From Brachypodium distachyon (taxonomy: Eukaryota > Streptophyta > Magnoliopsida > Poales > Poaceae), in assembly GCF_000005505.3 (NCBI RefSeq), contig NC_016131.3, forward strand, positions 14,281,501-14,345,500: a stretch of 64,000 bases of DNA. The letters run 5' to 3'. Position 1 is the stretch's first letter. Each line of letters starts with the position of its first letter. Below are positions 41,435 through 54,300 of the stretch, one piece after another. The translations under genes and the position numbers were made by a program. The notes beneath the pieces are model-generated. The model was not told the origin of the DNA. It saw only the letters and a program-made list of their open reading frames with translations, and made no database searches.

Positions 41435-42730
41435 TGCGTCAATTTTGATGACCTAACCTCAGGCTTAATTTAGCAGAAGGACCAAAATTGGTGAAGATAC
41501 TATAACCTTAGTATGTGAACCAAACAGGCACACAATGGTTGTCTTTTTGGGGCGCAAAATATTCACTGGTGACTGGATCGTTAATGATGAATGATGATCA
41601 GCTAGGATGATATATTGTCTCGACGACTATATATATATGGCAAACATGGTAAAACCTTAGTGTTCCGAGGCACAAAAATTACTCACCGACGAGTAATTAA
41701 TTACCAAAGTCTAGGATGATATTGTTGGTGACTAGGATGACGATAGGCCGGGTTGCATTGATTTAAACATTAAAATGTATTAAAATGTCAGGTCATGCTC
41801 CCGAGTAAGCAAGTTTGGTGTTTATTTTTCATTACTTAACCTTAGGCTTAGTTTAGCAAATTGTCGGCAAATGTGGCATATACTTCTATTCGTGAACAAA
41901 GAAATTAAGGTACCGAAGATTAGTTTCTTTGTAGGGCACAAATATTACTCAGTAGGGACTCATTAACGGCGTGTACAATGATATTGCGACTACTAGGATA
42001 TGATAAGAATCATTGTAATCTATACATTAATAACGATAAGTGGTGCTTCCAAAGTAGCAGTGTTGCGCCGCCTTTACTGACCTGGCGACCTTAGAGCTTA
42101 GTTAGAAAAAAATTATGGCATGTTATAAACTTAATTAGTATATGAGTCGAACAGGTACTCATTAATTGTCTTTCCGAGCAGTGTCGGGAGCTAGGATCTT
42201 TGCAAGCCTAGGGCTAAATATAAGCTATAGTTTCAACATGACAGGTGGAAAACATAATTACATACCAGAAGCCTATGGCTACGCCTTTATAAATTCATAA
42301 ATTTGAAAAATTATTATCGCATTTCTTATCACGGAGTAGTAATTTAGCTAAGCATGGTCGGGTACGTAAAGCTCCCCTTGCCCTAGGCCTATATCCGTCC
42401 CTGTTTCCGAGGCACAAAATTACTCATTTGGCGACTAGCTCAATAACGACATCAAGGATGATACAGTCATATGTAACCTACGTATAAATAACTCATGCCA
42501 TTCTTCCGAAGCAGCCGAAGAAGTATTGCGCCGATTTTGATGTGGTGACCTATCTTCGGGCTTATTAATTTAGTAAAAGAAAAAAAATTGCGAACATACT
42601 ATAATGATCTTAGTATGGAACCAAGCAGGTACCCATTGATTGTTTTTTTTTTCATCTGCTGTGCAAAATATTCACTGGCGACTAGATCACTAATGATGAC
42701 TAGCTAGGATATATGACAGTTTTTTTAAGC
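41435..42730. repeat. Four degenerate direct repeats, 0.3-0.55 kb each
   Basis: Units near 41440, 41825, 42070 and 42540 share TGACCTAACCTCAGGCTTAA-like heads, a block with ACTATAA-CTTAGTATG-GAACCAA-CAGG, then CACAAAATATTCACTGG-GACT and TAATGATGA-TAGCTAGGAT. Divergence is high. No coding capacity is evident. Confidence 0.6.
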
Positions 42731-42917
42731 GAACTACGGAGTACGTACCTTAATTAAGGACAGACTGCGCCAATTTTATTACTTCCTCCAATCCTAGCTA
42801 AATTGTTGTCGTTGTTTTAGTTCAAATTTGCACTAATTGGTGGTGGCAGGAATACACAGAAAGGAGAAGATTAATCACACGGACTGTACAAGATGGTCAA
42901 CATGACTCCCCACTTCC

Positions 42918-43202
42918 CTAGTCCTCAAAGATAGAAATAATGCAGGATATGCCGATAATCGGTGTTGTGAGTTTACCAAAGCAAAACATAAGTTCCAACT
43001 TCCAAAGCACTGCAATGAGATCTCGATCGACAATCAAACCTTGTCTGGACAAAGATTCCTGCATATATAGGTCGAAAACTGGCATACCTCGGTTTATATC
43101 CAGTTTAAAGGATCCTAGAGCGCCTCCCAAATCGACTGAATGGAGCAGTGGAGCAAGTGAGCAACATATGTGTGTTTTCGTTTCTGTCAATGCATGGGAC
43201 AC
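42918..43202 (-). other. Unrecognised open frame on both strands
   Basis: The minus strand has a 94-codon frame (MSHALTETKTHICCSLAPLL, then GALGSFKLDINRGMPVFDL). The plus strand has a 90-codon frame over the same bases. Base composition is more balanced than in the flanks and both frames lack stops, which can happen in decayed coding sequence. I do not recognise a family. It may be an exon or a captured fragment. Confidence 0.25.
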
Positions 43203-44330
43203 TACACACTAGCTAGCTTAGCTGCGCTAACACGAGCAGTGCGCAGCACGTACGCTGCTTAGCTGCATGCATACATGCAGTTTATTGCCGACACATGCAT
43301 GCATGGTTGGAGCTTTATTACGTGTTGTATTGCATGCAGGCAGGCACTTGATCGAAAGGCGTGACCGCATGCATGCATGCATGCAGAGCTGGTCGAGGAC
43401 GCCGTGGGCCGCATAGTACTGGACATTTGTGTGGGGATAATGGGCTGAGGACACCCGCTCGGGTTCACTGGCCCAAACAATGAAGACCAACGGGCCTTAA
43501 TTACGCAGAGGGGCAAAGTGGACCGATAGACCCAGCAGACTCAGTTTCTATCGGTTTGCGAAACAACACAATGAGATCAATCATCGAGAGTTCCGGACTA
43601 AGATAAGAAGAGCTTCTAACAGTGTAGACATGAACTTTCATACTCTGTCCGGTTCATAATAAGTATCGAAGCTTTAGTCACACTTATTATGGAGTACTAT
43701 ATTTTCATAACGGTTTTGCTATTTTTAAGGTGACTAAGAAATAATTATTTCTAAGTCGATACTAACAATTATCTGATTCAATCACTGAGATTCGTGCAAG
43801 ATTCATGTTATGTATAAATTATGAGAAAATTTTAATTGGATGGTTATGATCGTCGACTGAAAAATAAATAACTATTTCTAAGTCGACCGAGAAATAGACA
43901 TGCCCATTTGGTAATTTCACTGTCGTTGTCGTCTGGAAACCTCTTTGATCTCATCAGTCAACCATGCATCTCAAGTTTTATAATATTTGGTTGGATCCTT
44001 CGAGACTTAAGAGAGAAGGGCCATATTAGTGGATCTAAAGGTGATGGAAATGGATCTCTCTAAAAAAAGGTGATGGAACTGGATCTCTCTAAGAAAAAGG
44101 TGATGTAGATGAATTCAAACTTAAGAAAAAAAATTGACAGAGAAAAATTTCAGTTACGATGACCGGGACCCCGAGCGCGGAGCAGTGGCGATAGTACTCT
44201 GTCACCTTGCCAGCTCCAGCGCATCATGCGCCGATGCTGCTAGCTTCCTGGCCTTCCACTGATTATTAAATCACAGGTAACCGCATGCAAGAAGTAAACT
44301 GGGCGCGGCTCTCCGATCAGTTTCCAGTTT
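43203..44330. other. No gene recognised; (GCAT)n tracts
   Basis: Contains repeated GCATGCATGCATGCATGCA (about 43370-43386) and other TGCATGCA words. At 43640-43700 there is a diverged short inverted element (CTCTGTCCGGTTCATAATAA, then TTATTATGGAGTA) that may be a Stowaway relic. Otherwise AT-rich and non-coding. Confidence 0.35.
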
Positions 44331-44860
44331 TTCGCCTAAACCGAAGCATATGCAAGCAAAACGTCCCAAGACCACCCGGCTGAACTCTCGCCAGACTCTG
44401 AACTAGGAGTAGTACCCGACAAGTCGCCATGCAGATGGGTGCAGTGCAGTGAATTAGTACTAAGTAATGATTCTTTGGATACATGCATTGACCGGTTCAT
44501 GCAAATAATTTACGGGACGGGACGGTTCCCCTACAGAGAAAAGCTTTGGATTTACGAAACGCTTCTGGAAACAAAAATTACAACTTACAGTCAAAATGAT
44601 CATATCGAGCTTCCAACAGTGTAGACATATTGGTTCATCTTGGCTTCGGTTCCTACTAAAATGTTCAGAAAGTTTGCCAATATATAGAGGAATCAATAGG
44701 AGTTACGTTAATAAAAATAATACTCCGTAGTTAACTTCTAAGTGTGTAAATATTTCATAGGAGTTACCAATATTATTATTCTTTAGGGAAAAAAAATTCA
44801 GTTACTTAGCTGTGCAATACTAGAAGCTTCCGTGAAGAAATTAATTAACAACGCATCCAC
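44330..44860. repeat. Duplicated intergenic segment, copy 1
   Basis: Shares CAAGCAAAACGTCCCAAGAC, GAACTCTCGCCAGACTCTGAAC-like and GTGCAGTGAATTAGT with 45850-46280. The order of blocks is partly permuted (the CAGTTACT...TGTGCAATA block follows here and precedes in copy 2), so the two may be parts of a longer tandem repeat. Confidence 0.6.
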
Positions 44861-44964
44861 CCCGGGGCAGGCTCCGCGCGCGCGGCACTGGCATCGCAGC
44901 TAGCACCCATGGATGTTACTGCGACCCTGAGAATTGCCACGTGACACCTACTTCGAGGATCTAA

Positions 44965-45808
44965 GAGCAATGAGCAAGTTTAAGAAAATTGCTAGAACGG
45001 GGTCCAAAGAAACGAATTGTGTTGCAATGGGCATCTTTCTTAGCCACTCCTTGTGGAACCCACTGTTATAATTTTTTAACTCTCCGTCACTTTCCCCAAC
45101 TATTCAGTCTCGTCTTCCTCTCGAGATTCCCCAAGGCTCCAACCAGGCAACCACCACCTGTACTTCTCCAGCGGCCCGGAGATGGCGAATCTTCTCCCCG
45201 TCCCCCAGCCTTGGCATCCTACTCCTGTATCTTACGAGTAGCAGCCCGCCACCTTTTCTCGTGCCCGCAGCCGCCCCGCTACCGTTGGACTACTGCTCGT
45301 CTATTCCGCCGCCAAGTTGGCCCATCGACAACTGGGATTCTCTGCTTCGTCTGGCGTCGCTCTGGAGGGCGGCCGCCGTTTGGCGTCGACGCGCCCGAGG
45401 CGCTGCTGGTGAGGACGTCTTGGCCTTCTTGCCCAACTCCTCCCGGCAGTCAAGCGTCGCCGTCTGCCTCGCCTCCTCGTCCCGGCCTCTCGTCTCGGTC
45501 TTCTCCTAGCATCGCGGAGTGCGGTCTGAAGGCGCCCGTCGTGGACGGACCCAAGGGGGCGGGCGAGGCGGAGGACGCCATCAGGGGTGGGGTGGCGGCG
45601 TGGGTTGAGAGGAAAAGGAGGAGAAAGACGGTAGAAGAGCGAACAGCGTGGAGCCCACGATTGTCAACGCTCACTTGGAGTCGGCGCAAGAACTTGAGCC
45701 GGGTCTTAGAAATTTTTCTTAGCTAGACTCACTGCAATGGCTGGACTCGGTTCCAAATAAACTTGGCCCCTTCTTAGCTATGGGTTTTGACCAACATTGC
45801 ACATGCTC
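44965..45808. mobile_element. Harbinger-like non-autonomous element, 844 bp, GC-rich interior
   Basis: TAA flanks both ends (44962-44964 and 45809-45811), the target preference of PIF/Harbinger elements. The left end is GAGCAATGAGCAAG and the right end, inverted, is GAGCATGTGCAATG, so the terminal repeat is short and imperfect. GGGGTCCAAAGAAAC-type and GGGGCCAAGTTTATTTGG-type blocks add weak subterminal symmetry. The interior, 45150-45680, is GC-rich with a 245-codon plus-strand frame of low-complexity, Pro/Arg-rich composition and no known domain. Confidence 0.5.
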
Positions 45809-45849
45809 TAAAGCTGGTGAAAATCAATTGGAACTTAAAGAAAACTTTC

Positions 45850-46280
45850 AGTTACTACCAACTCTACTGTGCAATAGTAAAAGGCTGCATCAGATCGATC
45901 ATCCATCCCCGAAGCAAGGAGAAAGACTTCAGTTAGTTCAGTATATTCAGCGCCATATTATGATCATCCGGTTCTAATTTTTCGCCCAAACCGATGCATG
46001 CAAGCAAGCAAAACGTCCCAAGACCGGGCAGAACTTTCGCCAAATCCTGAACTTTTCTCGTCGCAGCAAACACACACAAGTTCAGCAGGAGAAAAGGCGC
46101 GGTATATACGTTTCTACGTCAACCAGAGTTCAGAGAAACGGCTGTTGGCTGGCCAGCAGTGCAGTACATAGCTGGCAGTGAATTAGTGCTAATTAGTGTA
46201 GTGCCTTAATTTGAATACTTCATTTGACTGGTTCCGAAAAAAAAACTTTGGATGGATGCGAAGTATATGGAAACAGTTTC
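45850..46280. repeat. Duplicated intergenic segment, copy 2
   Basis: Partner of 44330-44860 (GCAAGCAAAACGTCCCAAGA, GCAGTGAATTAGTGCTAATT). It lies directly to the right of the Harbinger-like element. Confidence 0.6.
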
Positions 46281-47085
46281 AGAAATGAGCTAGCTAATTA
46301 ATTCATTGTCATTGTGGAGCCAGCTGCTCTCCATCTCAGACGGACGGACCACTTTCAGCAGAGTGTTTTCCAGAACCTTCAAAAAATATTAATATAATGT
46401 AATTTAATTTGAAAGAAAAGGTAGGAGAAAAAAACGGAAATTACATTGTGTTCGTAGACCTTTTACCATGGTACATTCCTCTTTCCGTGTCATGTACGTC
46501 GAAAGCGACTAACACCAGATCGCGCGGCAGTACTGCTAGCTGCGCTATATTTGGGGTCATGAAAGCGACGGCCCACGGATTTACTTGTTATATACTCACG
46601 TTTGCAACGGGTAATCAAATCAAAGCGACTGATCTTTTCGCCGCCGGCCGGCCGGACGTACGGTGCATGGCAGTTGAATTCATGCATGCCAGTTAATTTA
46701 CCTGGGTGCAACGGCAGGCATGCATTGCATGCCTGCAGCTCTCGCGTAAGTTCCTGGCCTGACCAAGAAAAAGGACGGCTGTACTTGAGGTATCGATCGA
46801 CCGTGTGCTAGTTTATTCCACGACCATTTTACCAATGCAACGTTAGCGTAACGATGTCTCAAGTTTGTCAAAAAAATATAATTTTTTCTATTAGCTTAAT
46901 CTTTTGTTGAACTGGTTCGATGCATTAAACTCTTCAGTTAGAGTGCAGTGGGTATGCGTGCACATTTTGATCCCGAAAAAAGGTGATGTCTCGTAGAAGC
47001 CAGTGGCTTGGCCCTAGCCAGGGCTGCAGCAGTCGTCTCATTGTTATCAGGATATAGAGGATGGAGGATCAGATGATTCAGTGTG
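46281..47085. other. No gene recognised
   Basis: AT-rich sequence with GCCGGCCGGCCGG and TGCATGCATTGCATGC palindromic words near 46640 and 46720. Short open frames on both strands lack domain matches. Confidence 0.3.
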
Positions 47086-47190
47086 ATATATCCGTGATGT
47101 ATTGCGTCAGATTGATAGATGTATCTATATCTCAACGGGATACATCTATCTGTACGATCTGACGTATTCCGTGAGATTATATATATTATC
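47086..47190. repeat. Foldback sequence, about 100 bp
   Basis: ATATATCCGTGATGTATTGC, then GTCAGATTGATAGATGTATC, is followed by the near reverse complement GATACATCTATCTGTACGAT, then CTGACGTATTCCGTGAGAT. The loop is only about 13 bases. It could be a MITE without recognisable terminal motif. Confidence 0.6.
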
Positions 47191-49785
47191 TAAGGACTGC
47201 TCATATATATCTCAACACGGAGACATATAGGAAACAAAATTTACAGATCAATTTGAAGTTGCATAAATATATTCGCCCTAAATTAAAATCCCAAATCCAT
47301 CTGACATCCGGATCTCGCCAGGAGACGCAGGTCCTCATGTACAATCCTGAAAAAAGGAAGAAAGTACTGGATTTTCTGAGCCACTGTCAGTAAGTGTCAC
47401 CACGTACGAGGACGAACACTCAAGTTGTACTGCCTGTCCTGACCGATCTTGTGGCCGGCGCCGTGCACAAGCCCATTGGATAGATCGATGTGACACCTGG
47501 GAAAGAGACGGATTAAATAATATAATCAGGGAAGCACCTCTCTATCACTATATCCATTAGCTTTGCCCACGTCATTATCGAAGAAAAGAAAGGTTGTGAC
47601 CACGTACGTAGACATTTTTCCAGAACAAAGAGAAAAAAAATGTGGCGTGCGTGGACCGTGGAGGCACCTATATATCTTTTTTTTTGTCTTGCATATACTA
47701 CTGTGTAATTTGTGTTGGTGCGCATTTTGTTGTATTTTTTGGACTGCACCTCCATATCTTTTTTCTTGATCGGGCTGGGGACTGCACCGATTTTGGTTGC
47801 ACATGCGTATTATGTTTTGCTGTTTTGCAGGACCTCCTTCTGTTGAAGAGGTTGAAGAGGGAGTGGCCTCTCTGACATTTTAGGGTGCAGACTCTATGTG
47901 GTGCTTCAGTCCCAGGAAATGACTCAAATGACCATGGAAAAAAAAGATGCGGTGTATTAGAAAGATTTTTATATTTTTGAATATTTTAGATTTCTAGCTA
48001 GGTTCATATCTATCCCATAAAAACAGAGAGATACAAGCAGGCCCAACAAATCATTGGAGCAATTACTAAGTCAATCTTGGATTATTTTTTTAGATTTTGA
48101 ATATTTCTCAAATGTATCCAGTATTATTTCTTCCCTGGATTTGATTGTGATCTACATAACAAGGAATTAAATGATATTCGAGATTTGGTTTCCAAATGAA
48201 GGAGGCTTTAGGTTTTAAATGTATGGCACTAAATAAATGCTTGCCTTAGTACACCTACTGTTAGTAATTTCATTTTTTCCCTCTTTGTTCCATATTTTTT
48301 CCCCACACAAGAATACAAAGAAGGATTGTGTATCTTTGTAGTAATAGATTAAATATTGTAAGGAATTTCCCATCATTAGCTTGTGTGGCATACGTACATA
48401 ACACACCAGTAACTTTTTTTTCCCGGATGAAGCTTCATAACATCCTTTGGAATAAGAGGCTTTAACAGCTCAGCCCACCACAGGGCGGACACACGTTTAT
48501 AGAATCTCAACTGCACTTTCTTCGTCCCCGCTTCATGTAAAAAGATTGATACGGGAATGATACATATGGGACCCTTGTTCATCTAAAAAGACAAGGCCTT
48601 GCCTTTTAGAAAGTAATGTGCAAGGTGATGCTATACACCTATACTCACCCCTCCCCCCCCCCCCCCCTCTCGGAAAGGGACAATATTCATGAAACTCCTC
48701 TTTCTGTGTGACAGTGCAGGGCGGTGTTACTGGGCCACATGCCCGGGCAATGAAGATTGATGTTCCGATTCCATATGTTACGTATGTGTGGCCCAAAGAC
48801 AGCGCAGCCCGCCACGACTAGGCATGAATTTGTCCTAGTTTTCTCAATAAACTTAGCTCAACTGTACCAAATAAACATTTTAAAATTGTAGCAAATGAAT
48901 AGGTTACTCTATGACGCATCGGTTTCAAAAGTTTCAAGTCCAAATGCAACTTGTTCTTTGATAAACAAAAAAGAGAACCACATTGATATTTATACTCGTT
49001 TGAAGTAAGCATTTAAACAACTATGATCGATGTGGTTTTGACTTACTTTCCCTTGGTGAGTCTATGTCAGCCACACCACTTTTACTCCCCTCCCATCTTT
49101 TTATCTGCACCTAAAGCTAGAGCATAACTATGCTCATTTAGAACCGGTCTTCCCAAATTTGATTGGCAATTACAGTAAACAAGAGGTTCATCACCCATCA
49201 TTCTTCTACCTCTAGCTAATACAATATTTGGAGCATGAAGGAATTGTATATATTCAAACTTGGTTTTTGTAGAGCATATACATACCACATTTGTCTGTGA
49301 TAGTATAGAAGTGGCCAACTTTGGTAGATCACACCTTATCCAACCTCCAATTCGATCATACCATATTTGGAGCATCGATGTCATGTCCTAGGACGACTTG
49401 AGAGAGAGATGTGTCAATGTTCATCATCATTGTGATGTGCATTGTGACCCTTGAGCTTTGTAGGGGCATATTTGAAATTTATCTTCATGTAGTAGTTCTT
49501 ACCATGATATAGGCATTTAACCTTACAGTGGTGACACTTTTCAAATGAACTGAATTAGTACATACACATGTAGAAACCGATAAAAGCAGAGGTGTGCCTA
49601 GTACGCAATGGCATTAGATACGTAACACTTTATTAGTCGTGAAAGAAACCCCTAGATATTGCCGCAACGTATTACATCTTATCCATATCCAAATCAATGA
49701 TGTCAGACAAATTGGAAAAGTCGTGCTAGATCTTCTACCAACCAGCTTCAGGTGTTTGTCGCGGTCATCTGGACTACTTCCACAC
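47191..49785. other. Long intergenic stretch, no gene recognised
   Basis: AT-rich, with only short frames. It holds a poly-C run at about 48651-48668. The 100-codon minus-strand frame at 49082-49384 has no known domain. Confidence 0.35.
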
Positions 49786-49789
49786 TAGT

Positions 49790-50400
49790 AATGCCATAAG
49801 AGGTCCAACAGACTCATACCGTGCACGCTTAATAATTAGAACTTCCCACTTCATTTGTGGTCCAATCCACTCATGCAACCCTAGTAACGACAATAAGATC
49901 CGCTTTTGCCGACCAGTCCAGTAATGCAACCCAAGTACCCATAGATCCGATGGACTTATCCGCAACGTCACGCTTAATCATTATACCATTACTCTACCTT
50001 TTCTCGCTCAATCCACTAGTGCAACCGAGTAACGACAATACGATCTGCTTGACTTTTCAGTAACGTCACGCTTAATAATTATACTGCTTATGTTGCCTTT
50101 TGTCGCCCAATCCACTATTACAACCCGAATAATGACAATTCAATCTGGTGGACTTTTTCCGTAACGTCACGCTGAATAATTATACATTTTCGCCGCCTTT
50201 TGCCGCTCAATCTACTAGTACGTGCAACTCTAGTGACGACAATAAGATCTCGTCAACTTTATCCGAACGCCACACTCAATAATTACACCTTTCCGCCACC
50301 TTTTGTCGCTCAATCTACTAGTGCAACCAGAGTAACGACAAAAAGATCCCCGTCAACTTTATCGTAACGTCACGTTTAGCTACGTACTGCATGCACGTTC
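49790..50400. repeat. Tandem array, five to six units of about 110 bp, upstream of the nucleotidyltransferase gene
   Basis: Each unit has CAATCCACTAGTGCAACC, then GAGTAACGACAATAAGATC, then GACTTTATCCGTAACGTCAC and GCTTAATAATTATACC, then a CCGCCTTTTGTCGCT segment. Units begin near 49855, 49910, 50010, 50110, 50205 and 50310. The repeated GTAACGTCACGC word contains an ACGTCA core like those bound by plant bZIP factors; whether that matters here is unknown. Confidence 0.8.
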
Positions 50401-50900
50401 CCGCCACCCTTTGAATGCACTTTAGTTCCTTGCCCCGAAGAAATCGCCAAGCTAAGCCGTTCGCCAAGGAACTAACAAAGCAACCTTTTACACCCCCAAC
50501 CACTTGAATATATCTTCTGTCACATAATCATTTGCATATCTTACAATACACAAAAAAAAGATCCACGCGTGTAAACATTCACAACGTGATGACGACATTG
50601 TTACCCCCCAACAAAAATTAACTAGCATATCTTTTGAATATCACACAACACTAGCAATGCACACACACATACCCCTCCATATTAACTGGGCATCCCTAAG
50701 ATGGAATCCATTTCCAAGATATACATGACCCAGCATTAATTCCATGATATCATGCCCCTGGTTTTGGCGCCCCATATCTTGGCACCATTTAATGACACAT
50801 AAAGCCCAACAAATAAATCCTTATCAAAGAGATAAGCCACACGAGAGGGTCTTGGCTGCTGGCTGCTGGCTGCCAAGGGTAGTCAGTCAGACACCCTCCC

Positions 50901-50908
50901 TATATAAA
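50901..50908 (+). promoter_or_regulatory. TATA box of the nucleotidyltransferase gene
   Basis: TATATAAA in the context CTCCCTATATAAAGGGGC. It suggests transcription starting near 50930-50940. Confidence 0.75.
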
Positions 50909-50934
50909 GGGGCCCGTGCCAAGGCCTCAGGGGC

Positions 50935-51335
50935 CACAAAGCACACAGCAGCACTCTCTCTTCTCCATTCTCTTCTTCTGCCTTCAACAGCAGATCTCGA
51001 AGCCAGACCCACCTGGAAGGGAAGAGAGGAAGCAACTACAGGAGTCCACAGCCGAGTCCCCCGGAGTCAGTGTAAGTTTTGCTGCCGCGGCAGAGAGGAA
51101 ATTAAAGGGGAGGGGAAAAGAAATTGAATTGAATTTTTTTCCGTGTATGTGCTTTTTTCTTTTCTTTTCTGTTTGAAAGCGATCGAGGGAGGAGTACTGT
51201 TCCGTATAGTATAAATTTTTTCCTTGCTCAACCCCCTCTGATTCCGCGGCCCGCGGCGCTTGCTCTTCCTCCCGTGCAGCGGCGGATCCCGCTGCCTGCG
51301 CGGCGGGCCCCCGCGCGCGAGCGCTCCTCTCGGCA
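50935..51335 (+). other. Nucleotidyltransferase 5' UTR with probable intron
   Basis: A leader exon ends at 51071 (GAGTCAGT|GTAAGT). A second leader exon starts after GTGCAG at 51280, giving an intron of about 208 bp. The ATG follows at 51336. Confidence 0.6.
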
Positions 51336-54300
51336 ATGGCGATGTTCGGGCACGGCCTCCGCGGCGGCGGCTGCGCGGAGGTGGACGGGAAGCTGTGGGA
51401 GCCGGCGACGGAGAAGACGGCGATCCAGGTCCCGGAGCAGATGCGGGTGGCGGAGGCGGCGGCCGCGGGGGTGCTGCGGTGCCTGCTCCCCACGGAGGAG
51501 GCGGAGCGGCGGCGCCGCCAGGTCACCGACCACGCCAGGCGCCTCATCGGGACCAACTTCGGCTGCCAGGTAAAAGCCCTCGCGCGTTTCTTCCGGTCGC
51601 GGTGTCTTCGGGCCGGGGCCCGCTCGCTCTTCTCTTCCTCGCCGCCGTCTTGGCCTTTTTTTTTGTTTTTGTTTTTTAAATCGCCTTATTCAGAAAGGAA
51701 CAAGAAGAAGAACAAGAGCGCCTTCCGTTTCGTGTAGCTCTTGCTTCCGCTCGATCGCGTCCAGCCCCACCAGAAGCAAAATCCTCCTCGGGATGCCGCG
51801 TCTAAAGCTTGTCTCGGGCTTTTTCTACTTCGTTCTCTTCTCCGATTTAGCTTAATTCCTTTGGCGTGTCGTTTTCTTCAACTCGATCCTGGTGCAGAAG
51901 GAGCAGGATCCATCGATCCATGCAACACCGGCCTTTGCTAGCTCGATCGGTCCTCCTTGGGGAATAGTACTGATTCTTCGATTAGACTAATCGATCTCGG
52001 CTTCCGTTTCGTGTCGTTTGGGTCAGGACTCGCCTGCTAATTAATTAATTGATTCTAATCCTGTTCTTATCCTGGTCTTTGTTTATTCCTCCTCTTAACT
52101 TTTTTTTTAACTTCTAGTCATCGATCAGTCTTATTCTACTACTTCGAATTGCTGCTCCAGTTTGTTTTATTTCGGGAAGTCAAGTGATGTGCGTGTAGCT
52201 AGCTATATATCCAAGTGGCATGCATCATCTAGCAGTAAGTCAAAGGCTCTAAGCATGCATTTAGATCGAGCACAGTAAGTATTTTTGCTTCTACTGGTTC
52301 AGCCATCAGTCACGTGCTTACATCAGCTTCACTTTTTTGACCCCCCCCCCCCTTTTACCGGCGTAGACACTGGCTGTTTTCACCTTGTTTTAGGCCGGGT
52401 GATTAGGACGCGTCCGTTTGCATATACAAACACTCGAAAAGTTGCAAGCCTTTCTCTGCCTGTCGCTGTCCCATGCATGCCATGCATGATCCATATGTAC
52501 TTGCACGCATATATGAGTACTCTAACTATATATGCATATATGCACTAATCCTGTTTTAGTAGTACTATATCCCAAATGCATGACGGCATGTTACAGCTTC
52601 AGAGGTAATTTTCAGGTAGTGCTTCCATGTTACTAGCACTTTATGCCTGTTATAGTACATTTGCATGCGTGGGTAAACTCCCTTCTGAACTCGTTGCATT
52701 CCTGGGTGATTCGTCACATGCTGGGGGCCTTGTGGTGCAATCTTCTCCACCTGCATGCATGCTGCGCCTATATAGCTACCGGCCTGTGGGGTCAGTGTGG
52801 ACACCAGGAGCTAGCTTTCAGAAGGGACAAGATTCCACATTCTTGCATCCAAATGTGCTGCATTAACCTTCTGGCTACGACTGAGAACTCCAGTTTATAT
52901 CTGTATTTAGCATGAATGGGGTGTACTATTATTGGTTTTCGTAGCAAGTTCTTCCTTGCACTGTACCCACCAGTCATAAATCTGGAAATGTGGTCCTTAA
53001 TTTTGCATGTTTGCTGTTCTGCTTGTCATTGTTTTATTGTTTTGGAAGTCGGATTTGGTAGGTGGTTCGTGGCTTATGCATGTAATGCATCCGCATAATA
53101 GGGAGCGTACTCAATTACTGATGAGTTGCTTCCTTGCACTTGTCAGCAACTGCTCGATCGAGTTCTTCTTTTTATGCTGGTAATGCCCCCTTGAATTGCT
53201 ATTATTACTTTGTCCTATTGAGAGGAAATGGTTTTCAGGTGTGTGTATCCTTCTCTTCTGAAATGCCAAATCTTCCTTCAATGTCAGTAGCAAGGTTCTA
53301 ACTTGTGGCATTAACAGTCTACTCCTGGACAGATGTTGACAACCTCTATAGTTATCTTAAAAAAAAAACTAGGTAGTGGTTTAGTGCTGGAAACTGGGTG
53401 CTAACTGTTGAGCTTTCTACCAGTTTTTGCTGCTAACCATCAGGAAATTTGGATCCAGTGAAGTGCCTTATTTCAGTTTCAGAATGATTTTCATGACTAA
53501 AACCCCTCTTTATTCACCTTGCTCTTTTTTTTTCTTTTAGCTGTCAAAAGAGTGGAACTGATGGAATTTTAATAGGTTTTCATCTGACAGCTAATATTTT
53601 AGTCGTGACTACAGTACTCTTATTCTTTTTAAAAGTAATAATCATACTCATATTACTTGTTTTACGCACCATTTACTTCAATTTTCTACGGGTGCATGCG
53701 CAGCTGGTTTTCTGACCGGTGCTTCTTTTGTGTTTCTAAATAATACAGGTCCTTACATATGGATCAGTCCCACTGAAAACCTACCTCCCTGATGGGGATA
53801 TTGATGTAACTATACTTACGCATAAACCTCTGGACAGTACTATCATTGATGACGTGCGCAATTTACTTAATGCTGAAGAAAAGAACACTGACGCTGAATT
53901 TGTACTAGAGAGTCGGAGATACGTCGATGCTCAGGTTCATTTTATTTGCTATACTTCAGCATCTCTTTTGGTCATTTACTTCCCAAAATAGTTGACCTTT
54001 TCCTTGCTTTCTCACTACTCATCATGCATGGTCTCTTGGTTCATCCATTTCCAAATTGATGTCTGCATGTGTGGGGAAAGGAGATTAAACTATGTTATTT
54101 TCCTTGCCATTTCCTTATATGGTTATACTATATGGTACTGATATCATTCAATATATAAAGTCTCAAAACTTACTGCCATTGTCTGTGCACCCAGGTTAAG
54201 GTCTTCAAATGTAATATTGCCAATATTGATGTGGACATCTCTTTCAACCAAATTGGTGGGGTCTCCACACTCTGTTTTCTTGAGCTGGTATGTAGATTTC

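Noticed and set aside
44989..45726. 245-codon frame as a real gene
   Set aside because: It lies wholly inside a TAA-flanked element, has low-complexity Pro/Arg-rich sequence, no domain and no splice or promoter context.
48651..48668. Poly-C run as a functional G-quadruplex site
   Set aside because: It is a single homopolymer tract in featureless intergenic DNA, possibly subject to sequencing error.
49790..50400. CRISPR array
   Set aside because: Units are long, degenerate and contiguous without unique spacers, and the DNA is plant nuclear.
51274..51573. Arg-rich 99-codon plus frame at the nucleotidyltransferase start
   Set aside because: It is the wrong frame of the GC-rich first coding exon; the frame from 51336 splices correctly into the GS...DGDID motif.
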